A DNA stretch of 64,000 nucleotides, from positions 1 to 64,000 of the forward strand of contig JBLXCH010000002.1 of the NCBI GenBank assembly GCA_048265065.1, in the 5' to 3' direction. Under the pieces are notes generated by a model. That model saw nothing but the letters and a program-made list of their open reading frames with translations. It had not been told where the DNA came from and searched no databases. Positions 37,050-45,559 of this stretch are shown piece after piece; within the stretch, counting starts at the first letter, position 1, and the number at the start of each line of letters is the position of its first letter. Source of the DNA: Motiliproteus sp048265065 (lineage in GTDB: Bacteria; Pseudomonadota; Gammaproteobacteria; Pseudomonadales; Balneatricaceae). The translations under genes were made by a program, and so were the position numbers.

Positions 37050-37226
37050 CTTTATCTCACTCAAACTATCTTTGAAATCAGTGCGTTAGCTGTTGTAGTG
37101 GTTTATGTGCTAAATCAACACCGACAAAAAGGGACGTGCATTTTACCTACGAAATGCCATGAGAACAAATCGGCGCTGTAGCCCACGTGTTCTCTGGCTT
37201 AAAGGAAGGTTTTTATTAGGCGTAAC

Positions 37227-38894
37227 TTACTTCCGACGAATATCGTCTTGTACGCCCTTAATGCTGCGAGCCCAAGGTTTTCTTTGTTTTAAGTCGTTGG
37301 GTAGGGAGCGGATAGCCGTGACTGCTTCATCACGGTTCTGGTATTGGCCATAAACAACCACGTACCAAGGCTTTTCTTTGTAGATAGTAGAGAAGTAGTA
37401 GAATTTGCTGCGGTCAGCCCTCGATTGAATGAAACCAACCACGCTAGACTCTTTTCTCGCTCCCAGCATCTGTAATGTATACCCATTGCTGTCCCAACTC
37501 AATAATTCGTCTTCACGAAGTAAAGGGTTTTTGGGTTTAATGATCATGGGTTTGACAGGTGAGGCTACCACTTTCTCTGCAACCGTAGGCTGTTCAATGA
37601 GCGATGAGCCAGCGTTTTCGTTTGCTTTGCTTACTGTCTTAGCGGGTTTTAATTGTAACACTAGTTTGTTTTTTGCTGGTGTTGTTAATACCGGCGGTTC
37701 TTCTTCATTAACGTCTTTTGCTGAGGTTTGCGGGGCTTGCTCCGCGATTATGAGATTGTCCGGATTTTCATTGAGTGGTTCTTTTTCAGTTGGCGATGTT
37801 GGACTTTGCTCTACCGTTGTTGCCGTACCCGCTTTTTCCGTGTTAACCGTGCTGCTTTGCTGTTCTGGGTTGTTTAAAGAGGGTGGCGCTTTGGTGGTTT
37901 GGGCTTGAGCTATTGCAGGCGTTGACGGTGAAATCGCTGCTGCCTCTGTAGGCGGCAGTGCAGGCTTAGTTTGCTGTGGTGTCGTCAGCTTAGTTGAATC
38001 AACAGGTGTTGGTAAGCTAATGCTTACTTGGTCAGTATTGCTCGGTGATTGAGTATATAAGGACCAGAGCATGTAACCGGCGACAGTACTTACGCCAATC
38101 AAGGCTAGCGCCAGTAATGAGGTACCAGCGAGCTTTCGTAAGTTGAGCGTTTTTTGCTCGGTAGAGGGATTGTTGAGCTCTTGTTGTAGCGCTTTTTCTA
38201 TTAACCCCGGTAAACCAAAAGAGCGCTGATGAACTTGATTGATTCTTGACTTGCTCAGTAATTGCGTTTCCTCAGCATGGTGATGTTCAAGAAAGGCTGT
38301 GGTTTCAGCAAGGTCTAATGCTGGAAGCTCAACAAAATGGCATAAATTTTCAGGGATAGAGGCAATTTGAGAGCTGTGCTTTATTTTCTCTGCGAATACT
38401 GGTTGTGCTGAAATAACAAGATGAGGGCGGATGCTTTCGTCAAGTTCCTGAAAGGTTTCTAAAAGTAGATTGAGTGCGCTCTTATCCAACGATTCGCCAT
38501 TATCGATGAGCAAAAACAAGAATCGGTTGGCGGCGCTGAGTTTTTGCAACTCTGATACCATTTGTGCGAATAAGCGAGAAGGATCGGCACCATACTCGCC
38601 GTCGATACCGAGCTTATCGTTAATCGCTTTGAGTAGTTCGCTATTGTTGGTGTCATAGTTTGAAGTGAAGTGAACAGAAACCGCTTCTTGGTGAGGGAAG
38701 CGTTGAGATAGCAGATGCACAATGGTGCTTTTGCCGCTTCCTTGGGGGCCGGTTAGCACTTGTATAACTGGGCTATATCGCCCCAGGTGCTCTAGTTTAC
38801 CGAGCACCTGCTGATGGCTTCCCGGCAAGAAAGTCTTTTTTCCCCTATTGCTAGGCTGAAGTGTTGGCGCTAACTCGGCTAGAGGATCATTCAT
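37227..38894 (-). CDS. damX: DamX-like AAA ATPase with SPOR domain
   Basis: DamX-type proteins act at the division septum through a peptidoglycan-binding SPOR domain. This 555-residue protein has an N-terminal AAA/ExeA-like ATPase with Walker A GPQGSGKST (about 50-58) and FLLLIDNGE, a transmembrane helix (LALALIGVSTVAGYMLW, about 255-275), a long Pro/Thr/Glu-rich linker, and a C-terminal SPOR domain (YTLQMLGA to the end). The aroB-damX order is conserved in gammaproteobacteria. Whether the ATPase site is active cannot be told. Confidence 0.87.
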   Translation of the reverse strand: MNDPLAELAPTLQPSNRGKKTFLPGSHQQVLGKLEHLGRYSPVIQVLTGPQGSGKSTIVHLLSQRFPHQEAVSVHFTSNYDTNNSELLKAINDKLGIDGEYGADPSRLFAQMVSELQKLSAANRFLFLLIDNGESLDKSALNLLLETFQELDESIRPHLVISAQPVFAEKIKHSSQIASIPENLCHFVELPALDLAETTAFLEHHHAEETQLLSKSRINQVHQRSFGLPGLIEKALQQELNNPSTEQKTLNLRKLAGTSLLALALIGVSTVAGYMLWSLYTQSPSNTDQVSISLPTPVDSTKLTTPQQTKPALPPTEAAAISPSTPAIAQAQTTKAPPSLNNPEQQSSTVNTEKAGTATTVEQSPTSPTEKEPLNENPDNLIIAEQAPQTSAKDVNEEEPPVLTTPAKNKLVLQLKPAKTVSKANENAGSSLIEQPTVAEKVVASPVKPMIIKPKNPLLREDELLSWDSNGYTLQMLGARKESSVVGFIQSRADRSKFYYFSTIYKEKPWYVVVYGQYQNRDEAVTAIRSLPNDLKQRKPWARSIKGVQDDIRRK

Positions 38895-38922
38895 CGCTCA
38901 TTCTGTCTCAGAGGTAGTCCAG

Positions 38923-40005
38923 TTATAGGGTTTCATTATCAAGTACTTCTAGCAGGTTTTCTGTGCTGAAGTTGGACGTTACCACGGCTTGTCCAATGGA
39001 CTCCAATAAGATCAGTCGTAGCTGACCATCAATGACTTTTTTATCTACCGCCATTAAATCGATGAAGTCCTCTTTGCGCATTCCTTTAGGCGGGCTGAGA
39101 GGAAGTTTGGCGGCGGCTAGCACCGCAGCTACACGGTCGACGTCTTCGCTAGATAGCCAGCCTTCTTTTTCCGACAGTTTGGCTGCCAGCATGGTTCCTG
39201 CTCCAACAGCTTCCCCATGTAACCAGCCGCCGTAGCCTGCAAAGTTTTCAATGGCGTGGCCGAATGTGTGCCCCAAATTTAACAGGGCGCGAATGCCCGC
39301 TTCTTTTTCGTCTTCTGCCACGACTTCCGCTTTAATTTCGCAGCTTCTATAAATCGCTTTGATCAGCGTTTTCGGATTTCGCTGTTGAAGTTTGGCCATG
39401 TTGCTTTCGAGCCAGAGCAAATAATCTTCATCAAGAATTAAGCCGTATTTGATGACCTCAGCGAGTCCGGCGGCAAGTTCAGTATCAGGCAGGGTGTTGA
39501 GTGTATCCGTATCAATGACCACGCATTGTGGCTGATGAAAAGCACCAATCATGTTTTTCCCAGCGGGATGGTTTACGCCGGTTTTGCCGCCTACTGATGA
39601 GTCTACCTGGGAGAGTAAGGTCGTCGGGATTTGGATGAAATCCACGCCGCGTTGGTAGCAAGCGGCAGCAAAACCGGTCATGTCGCCAATAACACCCCCG
39701 CCAAGAGCAACGAGTGTTGTCGTGCGATTGTGCTTGTGCTCAAGCAGTCCATCAAAAATTAGATTCAGTGTGTCGAGATTTTTGAAGGCCTCACCGTCTG
39801 GCAAAATGACGGATTGTGTTTGAAAGTCAGTTAGCCCAGCTAACACCGTATCTAAGTAAAGAGGCGCTATGGTTTCGTTGGTGACGACCATCACCTGTTT
39901 ACCACGGATATAGGAAACCCACAGCTCAGGCTGATTGAGGAGGTCTTGGCCGATAAATATAGGGTAGGAACGCTCTTCTAACGCAACATCTAGACGGGCA
40001 TGCAT
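38923..40005 (-). CDS. aroB: 3-dehydroquinate synthase
   Basis: AroB converts DAHP to 3-dehydroquinate in the shikimate pathway. The 360-residue protein has the NAD-binding PDGEAFKNLDTL and GGGVIGDMTGFAA, the metal- and substrate-binding TTLLSQVDSSVGGKTGVNH, and LNLGHTFGHAIE with the metal-ligand His. It follows aroK by 15 bases, and damX lies 28 bases beyond. Confidence 0.96.
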   Translation of the reverse strand: MHARLDVALEERSYPIFIGQDLLNQPELWVSYIRGKQVMVVTNETIAPLYLDTVLAGLTDFQTQSVILPDGEAFKNLDTLNLIFDGLLEHKHNRTTTLVALGGGVIGDMTGFAAACYQRGVDFIQIPTTLLSQVDSSVGGKTGVNHPAGKNMIGAFHQPQCVVIDTDTLNTLPDTELAAGLAEVIKYGLILDEDYLLWLESNMAKLQQRNPKTLIKAIYRSCEIKAEVVAEDEKEAGIRALLNLGHTFGHAIENFAGYGGWLHGEAVGAGTMLAAKLSEKEGWLSSEDVDRVAAVLAAAKLPLSPPKGMRKEDFIDLMAVDKKVIDGQLRLILLESIGQAVVTSNFSTENLLEVLDNETL

Positions 40006-40020
40006 AGCAACTGTGACCTA

Positions 40021-40527
40021 TTACTGTGATTCGATTTTGTCGATTATCTCACGAACAACAGTTTTAGGTCGACGTCGGTCGGTGTCAATATGTATGTCAC
40101 AAACTTCGCTGTAAATTGGGTGTCTTAATTCCATTAACTGAGTCAGGACATCGGTTCGATCTTGATTTTGCAGCAGTGGGCGATTGCGATCTTTTGCGGT
40201 TCGCTGCACTTGTTGTGTGATGGACGCATGAAGATAGACAACAATGCCTCGGGACTGAAGAAAACGGCGGTTTTCCTCGCGAATTATGGCACCGCCACCT
40301 GTGGCTAAAACGATATTCGATAATTGCGTGAGTTCATCGATTACTACAGATTCTCTTTTGCGAAAGCCGTCTTCGCCTTCAACATCAAAAATCCAGGGAA
40401 TATCGGCGCCTGCGCGGGTTTCGATCTCTTTATCAGAGTCTTTGAACTCAAGCATGAGCTCTTTGGCAAGTTGTCGACCTATGGTGCTTTTACCTGCACC
40501 CATAGGCCCTATAAGGAATATATTCAA
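40021..40527 (-). CDS. aroK: Shikimate kinase AroK
   Basis: AroK phosphorylates shikimate at the 3-hydroxyl. The 168-residue protein has the P-loop GPMGAGKST (about 7-15), the shikimate-binding DSDKEIETRAG, FRKRESVVI and the GGGA motif (ATGGGAII), and an adenine-binding lid with KDRNRPLLQ. It starts 9 bases after pilQ and precedes aroB, so pilus and aromatic genes are likely in one operon. Confidence 0.95.
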   Translation of the reverse strand: MNIFLIGPMGAGKSTIGRQLAKELMLEFKDSDKEIETRAGADIPWIFDVEGEDGFRKRESVVIDELTQLSNIVLATGGGAIIREENRRFLQSRGIVVYLHASITQQVQRTAKDRNRPLLQNQDRTDVLTQLMELRHPIYSEVCDIHIDTDRRRPKTVVREIIDKIESQ

Positions 40528-40536
40528 AGGATTCGG

Positions 40537-42633
40537 CTATCGCGCAGTAATGGATTCTTCAATGATTTTTGGCGTAATAAATACCAAAAGCTCAGTTTTG
40601 CTGTTATTGCGTTGGCGGTGTTTGAACAGATTGCCAATGATGGGTAAGTCACCAAAGAAAGGTACGCGAGTTACCGATTCAGAAGTCTCGTTCTTAAATA
40701 CCCCACCTAAGACGATGGTTTCACCGTTATCAACAAGCACTTGAGTTTCAACTTCGTTAGTGACAATACCAACTTCACCGTTAGGTAGTTCTTCACCGAC
40801 CGAATCTTGATTGACCTTCAAATCGAGAATTAGGCGATTGTCCGGTGTGATCTGCGGTGTGACGTCTAAGCCAAGGACCACTTCTTTGAATTCGATACTG
40901 ACCTCGCCGTCTTCAACGGTTTGGAAAGGAATCTCATCACCAGATTGAATCTTGGCTGCTTTACCGTCAGCAGTGATGATTTTCGGTTGAGAAACAACCT
41001 CTGCCTTACCGTCTGACTCTAGTGCAGAAATTTCAAACTGCAGGAGGGTGCTGCTGTCGCTGAAACCAATGGCTAAGGTTGAGGCGCCGATGCTGGTTGC
41101 GCCAAGGTCCACGTTAAGGGCGCTGGCATCTAATGCGGCGGAACGGTCAGCAAGAGCAGGGTATAGATTGTCGACATTGCCACCAGCAACGAAACGGCTG
41201 CTGCCGCCGAGGTCAGATGTGTAGCCACCACCCCATTTAACACCGATTTCTTTGCTCACATCAGTGCTAACGGTAACGATACGGGCTTCGATCATAACTT
41301 GACGAACGGGTATGTCGAGTTTTTTCAGGGCTTTGCGAACTTTTGCTAAATTACGATCAGTGTCTTGGATTAGTAGCATGTTGGTGCGAGGGTCTGACTT
41401 AACGCTACCTCGTTCGGACAGTAACCCTTGTTCTGTACCAAGTAGAGCAACAATATCACCCGCTTTAGCATAGTTAACTTGTAGGAACTCGGTACTTAAT
41501 GGTGCTAGCTCTTCTACTTGCTTGTTGGTTTCTAGCTCGAAGCGTTCACGCTCTGCAATTTCTGCTGCAGGTGCAATCATCATGACATTACCAATAACCC
41601 GCTTATCCAAACTCTTAGTTTTAAGCACTAGATCCAGCGCTTGATCCCAAGGAACGTTTTTAAGTCTCAGTGTGATGTTACCGCCAACGGTGTCACTGAC
41701 GACTAAATTTAAATCAGTCACATCGGCAATAATCTGTAGCACAGATCGAATATCGATATCTTGGAAATTTAGACTGAGTTTTTCGCCGGTGTATGGAAAT
41801 TTGTTACGTTCGCGGTCATCAGCATCTTCGCTGCTTACCGGTTTGAAATCGACAATAAGCTGATTGTCCGACTGATAGGCAAGGTAGTCGTATGGTTGGG
41901 CGCTTGGTTTGATGAGAACGCTTGTATTATTGCCTTCGCCAATGGCGTCGATAAAGGTGACAGGCGTCGCAAAATCTTGCACATCAATACGCTGCTCTAA
42001 GTTCGCAGGAATTTGAGCGCCAATAAGGTTTACAACAACATTGGAGCCTTCTTCGACAATATCGATACCGGCTTTACTGTCTGTCATATTAATTAAGATG
42101 CGGCCAAGGTCACCATCGATGCGGCGAAAATCAATGCTTTGAACTTGAGTTCGGGCAGCCTTGGCTTGTGCGCTAAACGTTTTTTGTGGTGACTGTGTTG
42201 CAACTTCTGTTGTCGCCCCGGATCCGAAGACGATAAATAAGCTGTTACCTTTTACGTAGGTGTCATATTCGGCAGATTCATACAGGTTGGCAATGATGCG
42301 TACGCGCCCTTTGACTTCAGCAAAATTGATGCTGTCGACCTGTCCGCTTTTGATATCAAGGCTTTTCGTGCCTAGGCCGTTAGTGGTTTCAAATAGGTCA
42401 AGGACGACACGAGCGGGGCTCTCTATTTTGTAGCTTTGTGGCGCGGCGGGTGGCGCGTCGAAATCAAAACGAACCTCCATTTTGTTGCCGGGCAGTGAGA
42501 CGAAAGCGGTATCAATGATTTGCACCTCAGCACGGGCAGACATGCTCAACAGGAGCAGCCCTACAAGAGCCATAAGCCATTGACTGACGTTAAATGCGGA
42601 CAAATTAGGGATCAATTTATTATGTGCTACCAT
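40537..42633 (-). CDS. pilQ: Type IV pilus secretin PilQ
   Basis: PilQ forms the outer-membrane channel for the type IV pilus. The protein (about 698 residues) has a signal peptide (SQWLMALVGLLLLSMSARA), two AMIN-type peptidoglycan-binding regions (about 30-270), an STN/N0 domain (LNFQDIDIRSVLQIIADVT, about 300-360), an N1 domain and the C-terminal secretin domain (from about 450, with VSQPKIITADGKAAKIQSG). ATG 42633 is chosen because it opens the signal peptide and follows AGG; earlier in-frame codons lie inside pilP. Confidence 0.93.
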   Translation of the reverse strand: MVAHNKLIPNLSAFNVSQWLMALVGLLLLSMSARAEVQIIDTAFVSLPGNKMEVRFDFDAPPAAPQSYKIESPARVVLDLFETTNGLGTKSLDIKSGQVDSINFAEVKGRVRIIANLYESAEYDTYVKGNSLFIVFGSGATTEVATQSPQKTFSAQAKAARTQVQSIDFRRIDGDLGRILINMTDSKAGIDIVEEGSNVVVNLIGAQIPANLEQRIDVQDFATPVTFIDAIGEGNNTSVLIKPSAQPYDYLAYQSDNQLIVDFKPVSSEDADDRERNKFPYTGEKLSLNFQDIDIRSVLQIIADVTDLNLVVSDTVGGNITLRLKNVPWDQALDLVLKTKSLDKRVIGNVMMIAPAAEIAERERFELETNKQVEELAPLSTEFLQVNYAKAGDIVALLGTEQGLLSERGSVKSDPRTNMLLIQDTDRNLAKVRKALKKLDIPVRQVMIEARIVTVSTDVSKEIGVKWGGGYTSDLGGSSRFVAGGNVDNLYPALADRSAALDASALNVDLGATSIGASTLAIGFSDSSTLLQFEISALESDGKAEVVSQPKIITADGKAAKIQSGDEIPFQTVEDGEVSIEFKEVVLGLDVTPQITPDNRLILDLKVNQDSVGEELPNGEVGIVTNEVETQVLVDNGETIVLGGVFKNETSESVTRVPFFGDLPIIGNLFKHRQRNNSKTELLVFITPKIIEESITAR

Positions 42634-42641
42634 CGGGATGC

Positions 42642-43193
42642 CTATTGATTTTGTTCTGTCAGTACAAGGTTTCGAGGGCGCTTCATCCATCCGTCTCGAC
42701 CATTGGGTACAATTTCTACAATATCTAACTGGGTTTCGTTAACTAGGGCGATTTCACCGTAGTTTCGACCTATATAGTTACCAGAGTGGACGCGATGGAT
42801 TTCTCCATTACCGTCTTTAATGAGAGCGCTTAGTTCGCCGCCATCCAGCATTTGAATTGTGCCGACCATCGTCAGTTGTTCAAGCTTGAAGGCTTCCAAT
42901 GGCTCTTTCGGACGTTCGAAATCTGGCTTAAGGTCATTTTTAATTAACTGCTCATCTTCTTCGGTAGGCTCTATACGAATTAGTGGCTGGAATGGGCCGC
43001 GTAAACTCGTGGCTCTGTAAAGGAAGCTTTCATATGGCTTAAACTCTGGCAGTGGTTCAATTCGCCCTGCGGGTTTAGCATCGGTTTCTTGGACAAAACG
43101 TTTTAAGTCCGTCGTGTCATCCACCTTGATGCAGCCTGACAACGCTACAAGGGTAGCGATGCAGATCGCGAATTGTTTGATCCATTTCATCAT
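42642..43193 (-). CDS. pilP: Type IV pilus lipoprotein PilP
   Basis: PilP is an inner-membrane lipoprotein linking the PilMNO complex to the PilQ secretin. It has a lipoprotein signal with lipobox ALSGC (Cys about residue 21 of the chosen frame), an unstructured stretch, and a C-terminal beta domain (EQLTMVGTIQ to LVLTEQ) that binds PilQ. I place the start at 43193 (MMKWIKQFAI), four bases after the pilO stop; an in-frame ATG at 43214 overlaps pilO and would add seven residues. Confidence 0.9.
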   Translation of the reverse strand: MMKWIKQFAICIATLVALSGCIKVDDTTDLKRFVQETDAKPAGRIEPLPEFKPYESFLYRATSLRGPFQPLIRIEPTEEDEQLIKNDLKPDFERPKEPLEAFKLEQLTMVGTIQMLDGGELSALIKDGNGEIHRVHSGNYIGRNYGEIALVNETQLDIVEIVPNGRDGWMKRPRNLVLTEQNQ

Positions 43194-43197
43194 AGGA

Positions 43198-43803
43198 TTA
43201 TTCGCTGTCATCATAACGGTAAGTTTTGGCTGATATTTTCATGCTCAGATCTCCACTGGCTGAAACCGGTGAGATCCCAAAATCATGCAAAGTCACAATT
43301 CGAGGTAGTGCAGCAACCCCGCTGACGAACTCGCCTAGCTGGTGATAGCTGCCTTTTACTTGGATGTTGATTGGCAGCTCGATATAAAACTTCACTTTTT
43401 TCTCAGGTGCCAGAGATATGACATCAAAAGAAAGCCCGCTGTCTAAACCGATTTCAGTGATGTCTTCGAGTAAACCCGGTACTTCGGTGTCAGTAGGTAG
43501 TTGTTTTTTCAGCTCTTCAAACTTTTCTTCCACATCCGCCATTTGCTGCTTGAGAGCGGCGAGATTAGCAACTTGAAAGGCCTTTATTTCATATTGACGT
43601 TTCAGGTCAGGTTCTTTTTTGACTTCTTGTTCGTGTTTAACCAATAAATCTTTAATGTAGAAGTGGTATCCAGCTGCGACGCCTGCACCCAAAATAATGA
43701 CATAAAAGATGACCTTAACACCGATAGGCCAATTACCTGCGGTATTGAAGTCCAGATTGTTGACATCAAAACCGCGGAAGCTATTTTTTAGACCATTTAA
43801 CAT
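43198..43803 (-). CDS. pilO: Type IV pilus assembly protein PilO
   Basis: PilO pairs with PilN in the periplasm as part of the inner-membrane alignment complex. The 201-residue protein has one N-terminal helix (VIFYVIILGAGVAAGYHF, about 30-48), a coiled coil (about 55-110, LAALKQQMADVEEKFEELKK) and a ferredoxin-like periplasmic domain. Its ATG shares bases with the pilN stop (TAATG), consistent with coupled translation. Confidence 0.92.
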   Translation of the reverse strand: MLNGLKNSFRGFDVNNLDFNTAGNWPIGVKVIFYVIILGAGVAAGYHFYIKDLLVKHEQEVKKEPDLKRQYEIKAFQVANLAALKQQMADVEEKFEELKKQLPTDTEVPGLLEDITEIGLDSGLSFDVISLAPEKKVKFYIELPINIQVKGSYHQLGEFVSGVAALPRIVTLHDFGISPVSASGDLSMKISAKTYRYDDSE

Positions 43804-44354
43804 TAGCCATCCTCCGGTTTAGGTTTGGATAGGCCGACTTGCAGCTTAAAGGTTTTGTATTCTGCCCCGCGGCCTACATTGCTCAAATTTGGTTCTGCGA
43901 ACCAAGGTGACCGATCCAGGTTACGCATCAACTGGGAAACATCTTTGTTAGCTTTTGCGCGACCATCAATACTCACGCGTTGATCTTTTCGGCTTAATGA
44001 GCTGTACCATAGGTCTTCTGGCATTACCCGTACTAAATCATCAAAGACCCGTACGATGACAGGACGATTACCTTGCAGTTCTTGAATCGCGTTAAGGCGT
44101 TCTAAAAGCTTAGCTCGTTTCTCTTTAAGCTCTTTGATTTCCTTAACTTTGATATCCAGTGTTTTGATTTCCCCGCGTAGGAAATTATTGCGCGTTAACT
44201 GCTTGTCGGTTTGTGATTCAATATAAAAACCGGTACCAAAAACAATGGTTCCCGCCAATAGTAGAAAAAGGAAGCTGGTCGTTGCGAAGTTTCGCTGTCT
44301 TACTTGGCGGCGGTCTTCTCGCCAAGGTCTGAGGTTAATTAACGTCGTTGCCAT
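43803..44354 (-). CDS. pilN: Type IV pilus assembly protein PilN
   Basis: PilN binds PilM through its short cytoplasmic tail and dimerises with PilO. The 183-residue protein opens with the diagnostic INLRPWREDRR PilM-binding motif, followed by one helix (TSFLFLLLAGTIVFGTGFYI, about 26-45), a coiled coil and a C-terminal periplasmic domain (VRVMPEDLWYSSLSRKDQRV). It begins two bases after the pilM stop and overlaps pilO. Confidence 0.93.
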   Translation of the reverse strand: MATTLINLRPWREDRRQVRQRNFATTSFLFLLLAGTIVFGTGFYIESQTDKQLTRNNFLRGEIKTLDIKVKEIKELKEKRAKLLERLNAIQELQGNRPVIVRVFDDLVRVMPEDLWYSSLSRKDQRVSIDGRAKANKDVSQLMRNLDRSPWFAEPNLSNVGRGAEYKTFKLQVGLSKPKPEDG

Positions 44355-44356
44355 AA

Positions 44357-45418
44357 TTACTCCGCGAAGCTCCGTAATGCTAGCCCGCAGGCTAAGACTA
44401 ATGAAGAAGCGTCGCTTTGAAATTTGTTCGGGTTAATTTTTGAGCCAAATTGCATATTTGCAAAAGGGTTAGCAACTTGTGTGGTGATACCAAGCTCTTG
44501 TTCGACGACTTCGGCGATGCCCGCTAAACCGGATGTGCCACCGGCAAGAAGAATTGCGTCTAGCTCGGAGTGACTTCCGGATGAATAATAAAACTGAAGC
44601 GCACGGGAGATCTGTTGTGCCGCGGTTTGCTTAAAGGGCTCGACATAGTTTTGCTGTATATCGTCAGGCAAGGAGCCGGATTTTTTAGCGTGCTCGACTT
44701 CGTCGAGGCTCATGTCAGAGATTTGGCTAATCGAAATCGATAGATCGTTGCCACCGAAAACTTGCTCACGATTGTAAGTTACCACGCCGTCTTCAAATAC
44801 ATAAAGTGACATGCTTGAGGCGCCGATCTCGACCATCCCGACGGTTTTTCCGTCAAGGTCGTGTGGGCCGATTAAGTGTTCATAGACACGTTCTAAAGCA
44901 AAGGTATCAACATCGATGACGTCGCAGTCTAGCCCTGCACCATTCACCGAATCTTCGCGAGATTGAACGCTATCTTGCCGGCACGCAACGAGAATCACCT
45001 GATTGAGGTTTTTATCGTCTTCTACGGGGCCGAGAACTTGAAAGTCGATCGCTACTTCATCCAATGGGTAGGGGATGTATTGGTCGGCTTCTACTTGAAT
45101 TTGATCTTCTAGCTCGTCTTCAGTGAACGAATTACTGAATTCGAGGTTCTTAGTAATAACGCCTGAAGCAGGCACTGATGTTGCTGCTAGTTTGGTTTTT
45201 ACGTTGGCAACTTTGATCGCGCGCTTGATGGCGTCCGCGACAATAGGAACTTCTTGGACGTTGTTATCAATGACAGCGCCGTCAGGGAGGTGTGTAATAG
45301 CGTAGCTGTCTACTCGGAACCCTTTTGAGTGACGGCTAAGTCCTAATAGCTTGATATAGGAAGAGCCAATATCGACTCCGACTAAAGCTTTAGGTTTTGA
45401 TTTAAATAGACTCGACAC
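44357..45418 (-). CDS. pilM: Type IV pilus assembly ATPase-fold protein PilM
   Basis: PilM is an actin-like cytoplasmic protein that recruits PilN and so anchors the alignment complex. The 353-residue sequence has the actin-fold phosphate loops VGVDIGSSYIKLL (14-26) and GMVEIGASSMSLYV, and the adenosine motif ILLAGGTSGLAGI. It is the first gene of pilMNOPQ and is divergent from mrcA, a conserved arrangement. Confidence 0.95.
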   Translation of the reverse strand: MSSLFKSKPKALVGVDIGSSYIKLLGLSRHSKGFRVDSYAITHLPDGAVIDNNVQEVPIVADAIKRAIKVANVKTKLAATSVPASGVITKNLEFSNSFTEDELEDQIQVEADQYIPYPLDEVAIDFQVLGPVEDDKNLNQVILVACRQDSVQSREDSVNGAGLDCDVIDVDTFALERVYEHLIGPHDLDGKTVGMVEIGASSMSLYVFEDGVVTYNREQVFGGNDLSISISQISDMSLDEVEHAKKSGSLPDDIQQNYVEPFKQTAAQQISRALQFYYSSGSHSELDAILLAGGTSGLAGIAEVVEQELGITTQVANPFANMQFGSKINPNKFQSDASSLVLACGLALRSFAE

Positions 45419-45500
45419 TGCAGGTTCCCTGTCTAAAATTATGTAGCCTAGAAGATCTTAACCCGTATTAATGGGATTTAAAAAGATCCAGTTTCGATTT

Positions 45501-45529
45501 TTGTCATTAAACTGGCATTATTATATATC
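45501..45529 (+). promoter_or_regulatory. Candidate sigma-70 promoter for mrcA
   Basis: TTGTCA (45501-45506) and TATATC (45524-45529) are separated by 17 bases, in the 141-base gap between pilM and mrcA. The start codon lies 30 bases further on. This is a pattern match by eye; no other support. Confidence 0.4.
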
Positions 45530-45559
45530 GCCATCGACGGCTTTCGCTTTAAGGTTATT

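Noticed and set aside
37161..37194. GAGAACA / TGTTCTC inverted repeat between gltB and damX as a terminator
   Set aside because: It has a 20-base loop, 7-bp arms and no T run; too weak to call.
37429..37908. 159-codon plus-strand frame opposite damX
   Set aside because: It is antisense to the low-complexity linker of DamX, has biased composition and no family match.
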